Below, piece by piece: positions 1 to 7,447 of a DNA stretch of 9,638 nt. A program made the translations under genes and the position numbers. The stretch is from contig CAYNVT010000150.1 of NCBI GenBank assembly GCA_964400685.1, positions 1-9,638 of the forward strand, in the 5' to 3' direction. Each line of letters begins with the position of its first letter. Within the stretch, counting starts at the first letter, position 1. The notes under the pieces are model-generated. The model made no database searches and was not told where the DNA came from. It saw nothing but the letters and a program-made list of their open reading frames with translations. The DNA comes from DATCTV01 sp964400685. GTDB taxonomy: Bacteria > Desulfobacterota > Desulfomonilia > UBA1062.

Positions 1-4
1 CGGG

Positions 5-89
5 CGCATCTTCGATGCGTCAATTTTCGTGTAGCGAAAATTTGTCGGCTGTGTCGGAATGCTCCTCGGTATACATAACTGAGTATGCC
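5..89. other. Cluster of three stem-loops; possible dispersed repeat or structured RNA
   Basis: Three hairpins follow one another. The first is CGCATC-TTC-GATGCG at 5-19. The second is AATTTTCG-TGTAG-CGAAAATT at 22-42, with eight perfect pairs. The third pairs 68-74 (GGTATAC) with 83-89 (GTATGCC), seven pairs with one G-U, around an 8-base loop. All three can form on either strand. Read on the minus strand, the flank at about 90-115 is purine-rich with GGAGG-like runs. There is no long U-tract, so a simple terminator is unlikely for the group. The rest of the gap, to 227, shows no convincing gene or strong promoter. I infer an intergenic repeat family or a structured RNA. The strand and function are unknown. 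Confidence 0.4.
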
Positions 90-227
90 TGCGCCGCTTC
101 CTCCTGGCCTCCTCGTTATTATCTTGAATGCAAATCGGAATAATCATTGTAGGCGGTGAAGAATGTTTGAGAAAAGATTGGTGGATTTTTCTCTCAACTT
201 ACCACTAGTAAATCACCACTTTCTTTA

Positions 228-1136
228 ATGAAAATCATCGATATCCATACTCATGTTGGCGATCTGATAAACGGCTGGCCCCTTGATGAGGCTTACACCA
301 AACCGGCATTAAGCCCGGGCATGATCGCCGAATGGACGGGTTACCGTACAAGCAAGCCACCTTTCGGCATGCGAACGATCACCAGATATCTCGAAGTTAT
401 TCACAACCATCAGCGCAACAACCTCGGCACGGAGAGTAACCTGGACTACTATGCCTCTCAGGCAGGTGTTACGCATTCTTTCGTTCTGCCCATAGAGCCG
501 TTTGTAAAAACCGACGACATTATCGAAATGTGCAGATCGCGCAGAGATTCGGGGGGGAACGCGCCACGCTTTTTCCCCTTTGCTTCAATCGATCCGAGAG
601 ATCCCCTTAGGATTGAGAAACTTCACCGTTTCATGGAGTCCGGCTGCCTGGGGCTTAAGATTCACCCGATAATTCAGAATCTCCCTCTTACAGATCCTCT
701 CTGGTTTGAAATAATTGAAGAGTACAGGCGCTATAAAAAACCAGTCATCATGCACTCCGGGGTCAGCCAGTATTACATCCCCAAATTCAGGCGGGCGCAG
801 TACGGAGAAGTGAGTACATATGAAAAGCTTATTGAGGCGTTCCCCGACGTTCCTTTCATCTTCGGCCATATGGGCATGCTGCAGTTCGAACTCGTATGGG
901 AGTTTGCCCTGAGGTATGAGAATGTGTATGCCGATGCAAGCTTCCAGTGCGCCAAAAACATAAGGGGGGCTTTCAACAGCATGGGACAGGAGAAGGTGCT
1001 TTACGCATCGGATTTCCCTTTTTCGCTGCCTCGATATGCGGTCCGGGTGGGAATGGCTGCGACAAAGGGCAGTTCAAACCTGCGTGAAAAGTTCTTTTAT
1101 AAAAATACCCAGGCATTGTTGGGAGAATTGAACTGA
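228..1136 (+). CDS. Amidohydrolase family protein (Amidohydro_2 type)
   Basis: A 302-residue cytoplasmic protein with the layout of the Amidohydro_2 (metal-dependent TIM-barrel) family, which contains hydrolases and decarboxylases acting on small carbonyl or ring compounds. The N-terminus has the strand-1 metal motif D-I-H-T-H (H7, H9). Further candidate metal or active-site residues are K144 and H146 in G-L-K-I-H-P, H176 in I-M-H-S-G, H214 in F-G-H-M-G, and D262 in Y-A-S-D-F-P, the usual final-strand aspartate. Length is normal for the family and there is no signal peptide. The ATG at 228 is chosen because the metal motif begins at residue 5, as is usual. However, the bases before it (ACTTTCTTTA) contain no Shine-Dalgarno sequence, so initiation may be leaderless or weak. 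The next gene follows after 19 bases and is probably co-transcribed. The family is secure, but the substrate is not recognisable. Confidence 0.88.
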   Translation: MKIIDIHTHVGDLINGWPLDEAYTKPALSPGMIAEWTGYRTSKPPFGMRTITRYLEVIHNHQRNNLGTESNLDYYASQAGVTHSFVLPIEPFVKTDDIIEMCRSRRDSGGNAPRFFPFASIDPRDPLRIEKLHRFMESGCLGLKIHPIIQNLPLTDPLWFEIIEEYRRYKKPVIMHSGVSQYYIPKFRRAQYGEVSTYEKLIEAFPDVPFIFGHMGMLQFELVWEFALRYENVYADASFQCAKNIRGAFNSMGQEKVLYASDFPFSLPRYAVRVGMAATKGSSNLREKFFYKNTQALLGELN

Positions 1137-1155
1137 ACAGATAAAAGGGGCTTAT

Positions 1156-2061
1156 ATGTCCATATGGGTTTCAATTATTTTTATCACGATATTTGCTGTA
1201 GCGGTGAACCTGGGGGTAGTGTTCCAGAAGCAGGCGGCGGATACGCTGCCTCAACTCTCGCTTGGGAAAGGTTCGGGCAAAGTCATCCTCAAGTTTCTGA
1301 CTTCTAAAAAATGGATGGCCGGGCTCATCATCAGCGGAATCGGCTGGGGGTTCTTCGTCTGGGCTCTCAACTTTACACCGATTTCACTTGCCCGCTCCAT
1401 ACAGGGCTCGGGTTTTGTGGTGCTGGCACTCTTTTCAATATTCTTCCTCAATCACCGCTTGAAGGCCTATGAATGGGCGGCAGTTGCCATCGTTACACTG
1501 GGCATTGTCGCCCTGGGAGTGAGCGAGCCTGCCCAGGAGCAGACTGTAAGCGTAATAACCCCGGCAAGATTTTTCACCGGGGTCGGCATATGCTGCCTGA
1601 TCTGCCTGCTGGTTTACATGTCAAAGAAGGTCTGGAGCTTCGAAGTCGGGCTCCTCGTCATATTCAGCATCATTTCGGGCGCCTTTGCAGGGCTTGGCGA
1701 TGTTTTCACCAAGGCCGTGGTCGTTGAGCTTGATAAGAGGGCCTATATCATTGCCTTCGGCATGATGTTTCCGCTTCTCATCTTTTTCTATATCTCACAG
1801 ATATTCATTCTATCGAGCGCCTATCAGCATGGACGGGCCATTGTGGCCATCGCAGTCAATGACTTCTGCGCCCGGCTGGTCGCCATTTTTATCGGTATTT
1901 TTGCAATGGGGGAACTGCTTCCAGCTGACCCTGTCCACAGGTGGCTGAGACTTGCAGGTTTCATTATGGTGCTTTTCGGCACAATTCTTCTCGTTCGCTT
2001 TTCAGGAGAACAGATTGCAGCTGAAGAGACTATTGTAAAAAGAGGAACAGAGCCGTTTTAA
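1156..2061 (+). CDS. DMT-superfamily (EamA/NIPA-like) membrane transporter
   Basis: A 301-residue, very hydrophobic inner-membrane protein with about nine to ten membrane spans, at roughly residues 4-22, 53-72, 80-98, 105-123, 138-156, 162-187, 197-217, 228-252 and 265-282. The two halves resemble each other, as in the drug/metabolite transporter fold. The early segment N-L-G-V-V-F-Q-K-Q-A, and the helix pair ending in a small-residue-rich stretch (G-I-V-A-L-G-V), suggest EamA-like or NIPA-like members. The ATG at 1156 is preceded by AAAAGGGG (1143-1150) at a good distance. It starts 19 bases after the amidohydrolase stop, so the pair is likely one operon. It might take up or export the amidohydrolase's substrate or product, which is inference from position only. 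The substrate is unknown. The C-terminus ends in a short charged cytoplasmic tail. Confidence 0.75.
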   Translation: MSIWVSIIFITIFAVAVNLGVVFQKQAADTLPQLSLGKGSGKVILKFLTSKKWMAGLIISGIGWGFFVWALNFTPISLARSIQGSGFVVLALFSIFFLNHRLKAYEWAAVAIVTLGIVALGVSEPAQEQTVSVITPARFFTGVGICCLICLLVYMSKKVWSFEVGLLVIFSIISGAFAGLGDVFTKAVVVELDKRAYIIAFGMMFPLLIFFYISQIFILSSAYQHGRAIVAIAVNDFCARLVAIFIGIFAMGELLPADPVHRWLRLAGFIMVLFGTILLVRFSGEQIAAEETIVKRGTEPF

Positions 2062-2095
2062 ATATAAAACAGGATGGAGTCAGATTAATATTCTG

Positions 2096-2124
2096 TTGAT
2101 GCCAGACCCGGCTTCGGGTAAAAT
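2096..2124 (+). promoter_or_regulatory. Sigma-70-like promoter for the DUF1329 gene
   Basis: A -35 element TTGATG (2096-2101, four of six matches to TTGACA) is separated by exactly 17 bases from a -10 element TAAAAT (2119-2124, five of six matches to TATAAT). Transcription would start near 2131, leaving a leader of about 54 bases before the ATG at 2185. A small hairpin, ACCCG-GCTT-CGGGT (2106-2119), lies in the spacer. This is the best promoter match seen in the window. Confidence 0.55.
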
Positions 2125-2134
2125 GGTCTGACCA
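2124..2134. promoter_or_regulatory. Candidate GntR/FadR-type operator, TGGTCTGACCA
   Basis: A perfect inverted repeat, TGGTC-T-GACCA, fits the TNGTNNNACNA operator pattern known for the FadR subfamily of GntR regulators. It shares its first base with the last base of the -10 element and spans the expected start site, where a bound protein would block transcription. I infer metabolite-controlled repression of the DUF1329 gene and perhaps of the genes after it. No regulator gene lies in the window. An 11-base palindrome can also arise by chance, so the call rests on its position as well as its match. Confidence 0.45.
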
Positions 2135-2174
2135 AATCAAACCGCACCATGAATTGCTTTTTTACAATCTTATC

Positions 2175-2180
2175 AGGAGG
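2175..2180 (+). promoter_or_regulatory. Ribosome binding site AGGAGG fixing the start at 2185
   Basis: AGGAGG is followed by ATTT and then ATG at 2185. This favours 2185 over the in-frame upstream ATG at 2149, which has no comparable site and would put twelve extra residues in front of a clean signal peptide. Confidence 0.8.
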
Positions 2181-2184
2181 ATTT

Positions 2185-3498
2185 ATGAAGCTATCCATAA
2201 AAACGGCATTGTCTTCAGTATTTTTCTTTTTCTTTTTATCGACCATGGCATATGCTGATGTTTCGCCAGGTGAAACTATCAATAAAACGAACTGGCAGAA
2301 AATTCAGGGTCTGGTCCCGGATTACATCCTCATGTGGGTAAAGAACGGCGATATGACCATGAAAATCGGCAAGCTCGATTATGATCCTTCCACATACTGG
2401 AGTGATGATGTTAAGGCGAACTGGAAATCAAACGCCGCACGCTACAGGGTAGATGAAAACAACGGGATAATAGATTTGAAAAACGGCGGCAAACCGGCAC
2501 ACGGCATAAAAGGGTTGCCGTTTCCGGAACCAGACGTGAAAGATCCGAAAATGCCCGTAATGCTCATGTGGAATAATATCTTCAGTGAATATTTCCTTCA
2601 GGGCAACACTCACAGCATGTTCTACTGGCTGACTTTCGGCAGGAACTCTACAAAAGGACCTGAAAAGATTCTGGCAATGGAAAACCTATCATACATAATG
2701 GACCCCTGGAGGCCGATATGCGACTATGCGCAGCTTTCGGTCTTTCGTCAGCCAATGAGCATGGCGGGAACCGGAACACTTGCCCTATATCCGCTGTATC
2801 CTCTTGATAACGGCAAGGGCCAGAGATTTGCCTATTCGACCGAAATGAGAAAAGAGCTCAGGCTGAGCACCAAACTATCCGGCTCGGACACCTATTTCGG
2901 CTTCGATGGCGCGCCTGACGACACATGGTCGGGCGGGCCCAAAACGGCTATGGATGAGGGCATATACAAATTAGTGCGTGAACAGGATGCCCTCGTGCCT
3001 TATTTTGTGGAAGGTCCCCTGAAGGTTTCATGGAAGGACAAGAACTTCCTGGGATGCGGAAATGCCGAAACCGGTTTCACAATCAAGATGGGATATAATA
3101 CACCCGGATGGACAGGCGCCCCCTGGCATGTGACCAATGTAGTCTGGGTGAAGACGAAGGTTTGGGTAGTAACAAGCAAAAGCAAAAACCCGAACTATAA
3201 ATACGGCGAGTGCGAGGGCTGGATCGAGAAGGGGACATTCCTTCATTTCTATAAGCGCATTGTCGACCCCAACGGCAAGCTCTGGAAGGGCTTCTATACT
3301 GTAGGTATGTTATTAGATTGCACGGACGGCAAATTTAAAATGCAGACCAGCGAAGGACAGGTGGTTGTAGATATGAGGCGTGATCATGGATCAACATACC
3401 CGAACACATACTATAAGGGCGGTTATCGAAAGATATTGATGAAGAACGCCGAGCCCACCCTCTTTACGGCTGGAGGGTTCAAGCAGTTCTATAAATAA
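2185..3498 (+). CDS. Exported DUF1329 family protein
   Basis: A 437-residue protein of the DUF1329 family (described as outer-membrane lipoprotein-sorting-like, related to the LolA fold). It acts in the periplasm or at the outer membrane. A typical Sec signal peptide is visible: basic N-terminus (K2, K6), hydrophobic core with five consecutive Phe at 13-17, and likely cleavage after A-Y-A at residue 24. There is no lipobox cysteine. Family features include the G-L-P-F-P-E-P segment at about 110-116 followed by L-M-W-N-N at 127-131, and later M-D-P-W. The mature part is rich in Trp, Tyr and Gly, as is common for these envelope proteins. DUF1329 genes are often found with a DUF1302 outer-membrane protein, a BNR/YCF48-like protein and an MMPL transporter. 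The last two follow here; no DUF1302 gene is visible. The gene has its own promoter and operator. The exact role is unknown, and transfer of a lipid or hydrophobic molecule is a plausible inference. Confidence 0.82.
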   Translation: MKLSIKTALSSVFFFFFLSTMAYADVSPGETINKTNWQKIQGLVPDYILMWVKNGDMTMKIGKLDYDPSTYWSDDVKANWKSNAARYRVDENNGIIDLKNGGKPAHGIKGLPFPEPDVKDPKMPVMLMWNNIFSEYFLQGNTHSMFYWLTFGRNSTKGPEKILAMENLSYIMDPWRPICDYAQLSVFRQPMSMAGTGTLALYPLYPLDNGKGQRFAYSTEMRKELRLSTKLSGSDTYFGFDGAPDDTWSGGPKTAMDEGIYKLVREQDALVPYFVEGPLKVSWKDKNFLGCGNAETGFTIKMGYNTPGWTGAPWHVTNVVWVKTKVWVVTSKSKNPNYKYGECEGWIEKGTFLHFYKRIVDPNGKLWKGFYTVGMLLDCTDGKFKMQTSEGQVVVDMRRDHGSTYPNTYYKGGYRKILMKNAEPTLFTAGGFKQFYK

Positions 3499-3506
3499 GG
3501 ACATTG

Positions 3507-3582
3507 GTGAGTGGTGAGAATAAACGGTTTTAATTGGTCTTATATGACTTATTGGACTTATTAAAATCGAAACGCCACTCAC
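3507..3582. repeat. Nested hairpin with a loop of three 9-base tandem units
   Basis: The outer stem pairs GTGAGTGGTG (3507-3516) with CGCCACTCAC (3573-3582), ten pairs with one G-U. After an A-rich internal loop, an inner stem pairs CGGTTTTAA (3525-3533) with TTAAAATCG (3561-3569), nine pairs with one G-U. The 27-base loop (3534-3560) lies over three tandem units, GGTCTTATA, TGACTTATT and GGACTTATT (3536-3562). The element fills most of the gap between the DUF1329 gene and the fusion gene, ending 16 bases before the fusion's ribosome binding site. It could be a REP/MITE-like repeat, an mRNA stabiliser or a partial attenuator. A weak promoter-like TTAAAA-N18-TATATT overlaps its right side. Confidence 0.6.
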
Positions 3583-3608
3583 ATTATATTTAATTATCGG
3601 AGGGCACA

Positions 3609-6600
3609 ATGTCTTACATATTGGGGCTAGACCTGGGCGGCGGAAGCGGCCGCGCGATAATCGTCAATTCTGAAACAGGTGAAATCCATTCAGCATCTGT
3701 CGCCTGGACCCATCCGGCAATGCAGGGTTCAATGGGATTCGAGTATGACCTGGATACTGCGGATATCTGGAACAAGATAGCGCTTGCATGCCGCAGGGCC
3801 ATGAAAATGGCGGGCGTGAAACCATCCGATATAGAAGGTCTTGCAACGACCTCGATGCGCCATGGCATTGTGGTGATTGACAAAGAGGGCACCACTCTTA
3901 TGGCATCCCCTGCAGTGGATGCAAGAGCTGCAATGGAATCAATAACACTGGCCGTCGAGCGAGGCAGGGAACTCTATGAGATAACCGGCCGGTGGCCGTG
4001 CCCTGTCTTCGCAGCATGCAGGCTTATGTGGATGAAAGCCAGCATGCCCGAGGCTTTTGCCAGGGCATCAGCATATATGTCAGTGGCTGACTGGATTGGC
4101 TTCAAACTTACAGGTAATGTAGCGATCGAGGCCTCTCTGGCCGCCGAATCGATGGCATATGACATCAATAAAAGAGAGTGGTCCAGAGCTCTTATAGACT
4201 CTTACGGCCTCCCCTTCTCGGTGTTCCCGAGGGTTGTCGGCAGCGGGGAGGTTATCGGAACTCTAAACGAATCGGCCGCACAGCATCTGGGGCTTGCCGC
4301 TGGAATACCCGTTTCTGCAGGGGGCAGCGATACACAGTGCGGGCTTCTTGGCTCGGGCGTGACAGGTCCCGGTCAGCTTGGAATAATAGCTGGCACGACC
4401 GTTCCTCTTATGATGATATCGGAAAAGCCCCTTATCGACCCGGAAAACAAACTATGGACAGGACTGGGTCTTTTGCCGGGCCAGTACGTGCTCGAAAGCA
4501 ATTCAGGGCCCATGGGAACAACACTTGAACTGTTTGCCAGGATAATGGCCCCCGGCATGGACAACGCCGCCGAAATCATGATGGCGGAGGCTGCACAGTC
4601 GGCCCCGGGCTCCAACGGCCTGGTCTCCACGCTGGGCGCTCAAGTCTTCAACGGCAGTGATCTCGGTGTGCCGATGGGCAACCTGTCAGTCTCATACATG
4701 AGCCTGCTCAAGGGCTCCGGCAGGTCTGACACGGCGCGCTCAATAGTAGAGGGTATGGCGTTTGCCCTCAGGGCTAACATCGAATCGATAACACGCGTAT
4801 CGGGTAACCCGCCGAAGGAAATCCGGGTGACCGGAGGACTGACGCAGTCTGGGATATTCACACAGATACTCTCTGATGTCATGAATACGGGCATAGGCGT
4901 GGCGAACCCCCAGGCGACATGCCTTGGTGCGGCAATTGCAGCCGGAGTCGGGGCAGGCGTTTACAAAAGCCTCGAAGAAGGCGCGTCAAAACTGGGTAAA
5001 ATCATCCGTGAGCATGCTCCCTCAGGCAGTGCGGCAAAATACCAGGGGCTCTATCAGGGCTGGACAGGCCTGCTGGCACCTGCAAAGCAGCTGGACAGCG
5101 TAACCGGCGGGATCGTGCTCAATGCTATTATGGGTACGACAGAGGCGAGCGAAGCCAGGACAGACCTCTCGTTCAGGCCAAGGATTTTTGTCTCCGCAGA
5201 AATCGATGAAGAATCGCTGGAATCACTGAAATCCGTGGGCGACGTTGAATATGCAAGCTACCGTGAGGCAAGAAGACTGCTTACAGGCGACGACCTTGTC
5301 AAGGCGCTTGACGGTGTAAACATATTCATAACCGAGGTTGATGTCGTCGACGCCAAATCGCTTGCAAAGCTGCCCGATTTAAGGATGATAGTGGTCTGCC
5401 GTGCAGACCCTGTGAACATCGATGTCAAGGCTGCAACCGAGTTCGGCATACCGGTTGTAAACACGCCCGGACGTAACGCCCTGGCGGTAGCGGACCTGGC
5501 GGCGGCATACATCCTGAATCTTGCCAGGAAAATAATCCCGGCTGATGCCTTTATCCGGGAACCGGGCAGCGAGGCTGGCGACATGGGACGCATGGGCATG
5601 GCGCATGATGCATTCCAAGGGCACGAACTTGCAGGACTCACAATAGGGCTTATCGGCCTTGGTGCAGTAGGAAAAGAAACGGCAAAAAGACTGAAATCAT
5701 TCGGGGCCAGGCTGCTTGCATATGACCCGTATGTCAGCGTCGAAAAGGCTGTTATTGCCGGGGCCAGAAAGGTTGAACTTGATGAGCTTATTTCATCAAG
5801 CGATGTCGTAAGCCTTCATGCGCCTGTTACCGATGATACAAGGGCGATAATAAATGCTGAAATCCTTGTTAAAATGAAAGACGGAGCGTGTCTTGTCAAT
5901 ACGGCAAGGGCCGCTCTCGTAGATTATGATGCATTGCTTGATGCCTTGAAATCAGGCAAACTCGCCGGTGCTGCACTTGATGTCTTTAATGTCGAGCCCC
6001 CTGCGGCCGACGACCCCCTTGTGAACATGCCCAATGTTATCGCCACACCGCACATAGGCGGAAATACAGTCGAGGTGGCGGTCCATCAGGGGAGGAGCGC
6101 TGCAAAGGCCGTATCAACACTATTGAAGGGCGGCAGACCGCAATGCCTCCTGAACCCTGAAGCCCTGAACGGATTCTGCTGGACTGAAAAATCAAAGAAG
6201 CCGGCAGCGGATGTGCTGGAAAAGCTCATAAAGAAACCCGGCGCTTCTGTCACCGACCTCGAGGCAGGAGGCAAGAGGCAGAAGCAGGCTGTTTCTTCAT
6301 GTGCAGCAGACATTTCCACGGCTGATACAGCGGTCAGGGAGCACATGCTTAAGATAATAACATCATTCACTTCTCTTATCGAAGCGGATGCCGAGCTCAG
6401 GATTTTTGCAGCCGATAAGGATGTGGTCATGCTCTTTATATTGACTGACCTTGGGCTGTCTTTCTACCTGCTCTTCAGGGAAGGGGAGGTAAAGGCCGAG
6501 GCAATTGAACCGGCCGAGGCCGATGTCGTGCTAAAGATGAAGGCCGATATACTTGACGGCATGTTCATGGGCCGCGTGAGCGGCATGGATGCGGCCATGA

Positions 6601-7436
6601 GCGGCAAGCTTTCATTCAGCGGCGACACTGCAAAGGCAATGACGTTTCAGCAGATTCAAAAGGACATGATGAGGCTTTATCAGGAAGCGAGAAATGAAAT
6701 CGGAGACCCCGGTGACCTGACAAAGATAGGCAAGACCGGTGAACCCAAGCCGGCCGCAGCGGTTCAGGGAACCGTAATCGGGGCACCCGCCATAATCAGG
6801 GTCGGCGATATCAGGGACGACCTCCTGAAAGTCACAAACGAGCTTTATGCATTGGGTTTGATCACTGCGACCGGCGGAAATCTGAGCGTCCGTATTCCAG
6901 GCAAACCCGATGAGCTCTGGATTACGCCGTCGCATATTTTCAAAGGCGACTTGCAGCCGGATATGATGGTCAGGATAGATATCAACGGCAAGACCCTCGA
7001 TGACTGTGGATACCCCGCGTCCTCCGAGCGCCATATGCATGCGTCCATATACAGGCTCAGGCCCGAGGTCAATGCCGTGGTTCATTCCCATCCGCCGATG
7101 GCGACCATCCTTGATATGACAGGCACACCCTTCAAACCGATAAACACCGAGGCCGCTTTTATTCCCGATCTGCCGGTTGTACCGTTCATCATGCCCGGGT
7201 CAAAGGAACTGGCGGATGCAGTGGCGGAGACAATAGGGACCGGGTCTGCAGTGATGTTGAGAAACCATGGGCTGATAGTAGCCGGGCCATCGCTCAGGCG
7301 TGCTGCCGATACGACCGAGGTTATCGAGACGACATCCAAAACGCTTCTGGCCTGCAGGTCTTTGGGTATAACCCCGCCTGAACTCCCTTTGGATGTCGTT
7401 GAAAAACTCAGAAGCCTTTCCGACATGATGGCGTGA
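3609..7436 (+). CDS. Four-domain fusion: FGGY (LsrK-like) kinase, D-2-hydroxyacid dehydrogenase, SCP2-like domain, class II aldolase
   Basis: A 1275-residue cytoplasmic polypeptide with four domains. Residues 1-490 are an FGGY sugar kinase: phosphate loop D8-L-G-G-G-S-G-R15, S-M-R-H-G at 82-86, D104-A-R, catalytic base D241 in G-G-S-D, and nucleotide motif T-G-G-L-T-Q-S-G at 408-415. By eye it most resembles the autoinducer-2 kinase LsrK. Residues 520-849 are a D-isomer 2-hydroxyacid dehydrogenase, SerA-like: NAD loop G-L-I-G-L-G-A-V-G at 680-688, D706 suggesting NAD preference, and catalytic R767, E796 and H815. Residues 908-1027 are SCP2-like, with an A-D-V-V-L-K-M-like strand and an M-S-G-K-L-S-F-S-G-D segment. 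Residues 1062-1275 are a class II aldolase: T-G-G-N at 1088-1091, acid E1140, and zinc ligands H1159, H1161 and H1220. Linkers are short and partly Ala/Pro/Lys-rich. GGAGGG (3599-3604) precedes the ATG. The sequence is one uninterrupted frame and all three active sites look complete. I infer successive steps on one phosphorylated hydroxy-carbonyl substrate. Family calls are firm, but the substrate is unknown. Confidence 0.9.
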   Translation: MSYILGLDLGGGSGRAIIVNSETGEIHSASVAWTHPAMQGSMGFEYDLDTADIWNKIALACRRAMKMAGVKPSDIEGLATTSMRHGIVVIDKEGTTLMASPAVDARAAMESITLAVERGRELYEITGRWPCPVFAACRLMWMKASMPEAFARASAYMSVADWIGFKLTGNVAIEASLAAESMAYDINKREWSRALIDSYGLPFSVFPRVVGSGEVIGTLNESAAQHLGLAAGIPVSAGGSDTQCGLLGSGVTGPGQLGIIAGTTVPLMMISEKPLIDPENKLWTGLGLLPGQYVLESNSGPMGTTLELFARIMAPGMDNAAEIMMAEAAQSAPGSNGLVSTLGAQVFNGSDLGVPMGNLSVSYMSLLKGSGRSDTARSIVEGMAFALRANIESITRVSGNPPKEIRVTGGLTQSGIFTQILSDVMNTGIGVANPQATCLGAAIAAGVGAGVYKSLEEGASKLGKIIREHAPSGSAAKYQGLYQGWTGLLAPAKQLDSVTGGIVLNAIMGTTEASEARTDLSFRPRIFVSAEIDEESLESLKSVGDVEYASYREARRLLTGDDLVKALDGVNIFITEVDVVDAKSLAKLPDLRMIVVCRADPVNIDVKAATEFGIPVVNTPGRNALAVADLAAAYILNLARKIIPADAFIREPGSEAGDMGRMGMAHDAFQGHELAGLTIGLIGLGAVGKETAKRLKSFGARLLAYDPYVSVEKAVIAGARKVELDELISSSDVVSLHAPVTDDTRAIINAEILVKMKDGACLVNTARAALVDYDALLDALKSGKLAGAALDVFNVEPPAADDPLVNMPNVIATPHIGGNTVEVAVHQGRSAAKAVSTLLKGGRPQCLLNPEALNGFCWTEKSKKPAADVLEKLIKKPGASVTDLEAGGKRQKQAVSSCAADISTADTAVREHMLKIITSFTSLIEADAELRIFAADKDVVMLFILTDLGLSFYLLFREGEVKAEAIEPAEADVVLKMKADILDGMFMGRVSGMDAAMSGKLSFSGDTAKAMTFQQIQKDMMRLYQEARNEIGDPGDLTKIGKTGEPKPAAAVQGTVIGAPAIIRVGDIRDDLLKVTNELYALGLITATGGNLSVRIPGKPDELWITPSHIFKGDLQPDMMVRIDINGKTLDDCGYPASSERHMHASIYRLRPEVNAVVHSHPPMATILDMTGTPFKPINTEAAFIPDLPVVPFIMPGSKELADAVAETIGTGSAVMLRNHGLIVAGPSLRRAADTTEVIETTSKTLLACRSLGITPPELPLDVVEKLRSLSDMMA

Positions 7437-7447
7437 GGTTTAAGATT

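Noticed and set aside
3..143. Open frame entering from the window edge and ending in TAA at 141-143
   Set aside because: Only about 46 codons are visible, the translation looks like no known protein, and the stretch is dominated by hairpins. It is more likely non-coding.
2106..2164. Terminator after the DMT gene formed by the 2106-2119 hairpin and the T run at 2158-2164
   Set aside because: The T run lies nearly 40 bases beyond the hairpin, and the region is better explained as a promoter and leader.
2149..2184. Upstream in-frame ATG extending the DUF1329 protein by twelve residues
   Set aside because: It has no ribosome binding site and would precede a good signal peptide, while ATG 2185 has AGGAGG at the right distance.
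3561..3590. Promoter TTAAAA-N18-TATATT in front of the fusion gene
   Set aside because: The -10 match is fair, but the -35 is weak and lies in the AT-rich arm of the hairpin. It is mentioned only as a possibility.
4178..4528. 116-codon plus-strand frame inside the kinase domain
   Set aside because: It is the out-of-frame reading of the kinase gene, Arg- and Gly-rich and without motifs.
6612..7091. 159-codon minus-strand frame inside the aldolase part of the fusion
   Set aside because: It lies wholly opposite a strongly supported coding sequence, has no family features and is typical of a frame shadow.
7433..7447. GTG start overlapping the fusion gene's stop for the BNR protein
   Set aside because: No Shine-Dalgarno sequence precedes it. 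ATG 7448 has GAGG nine bases upstream and gives a standard N-terminal anchor. The alternative remains possible.
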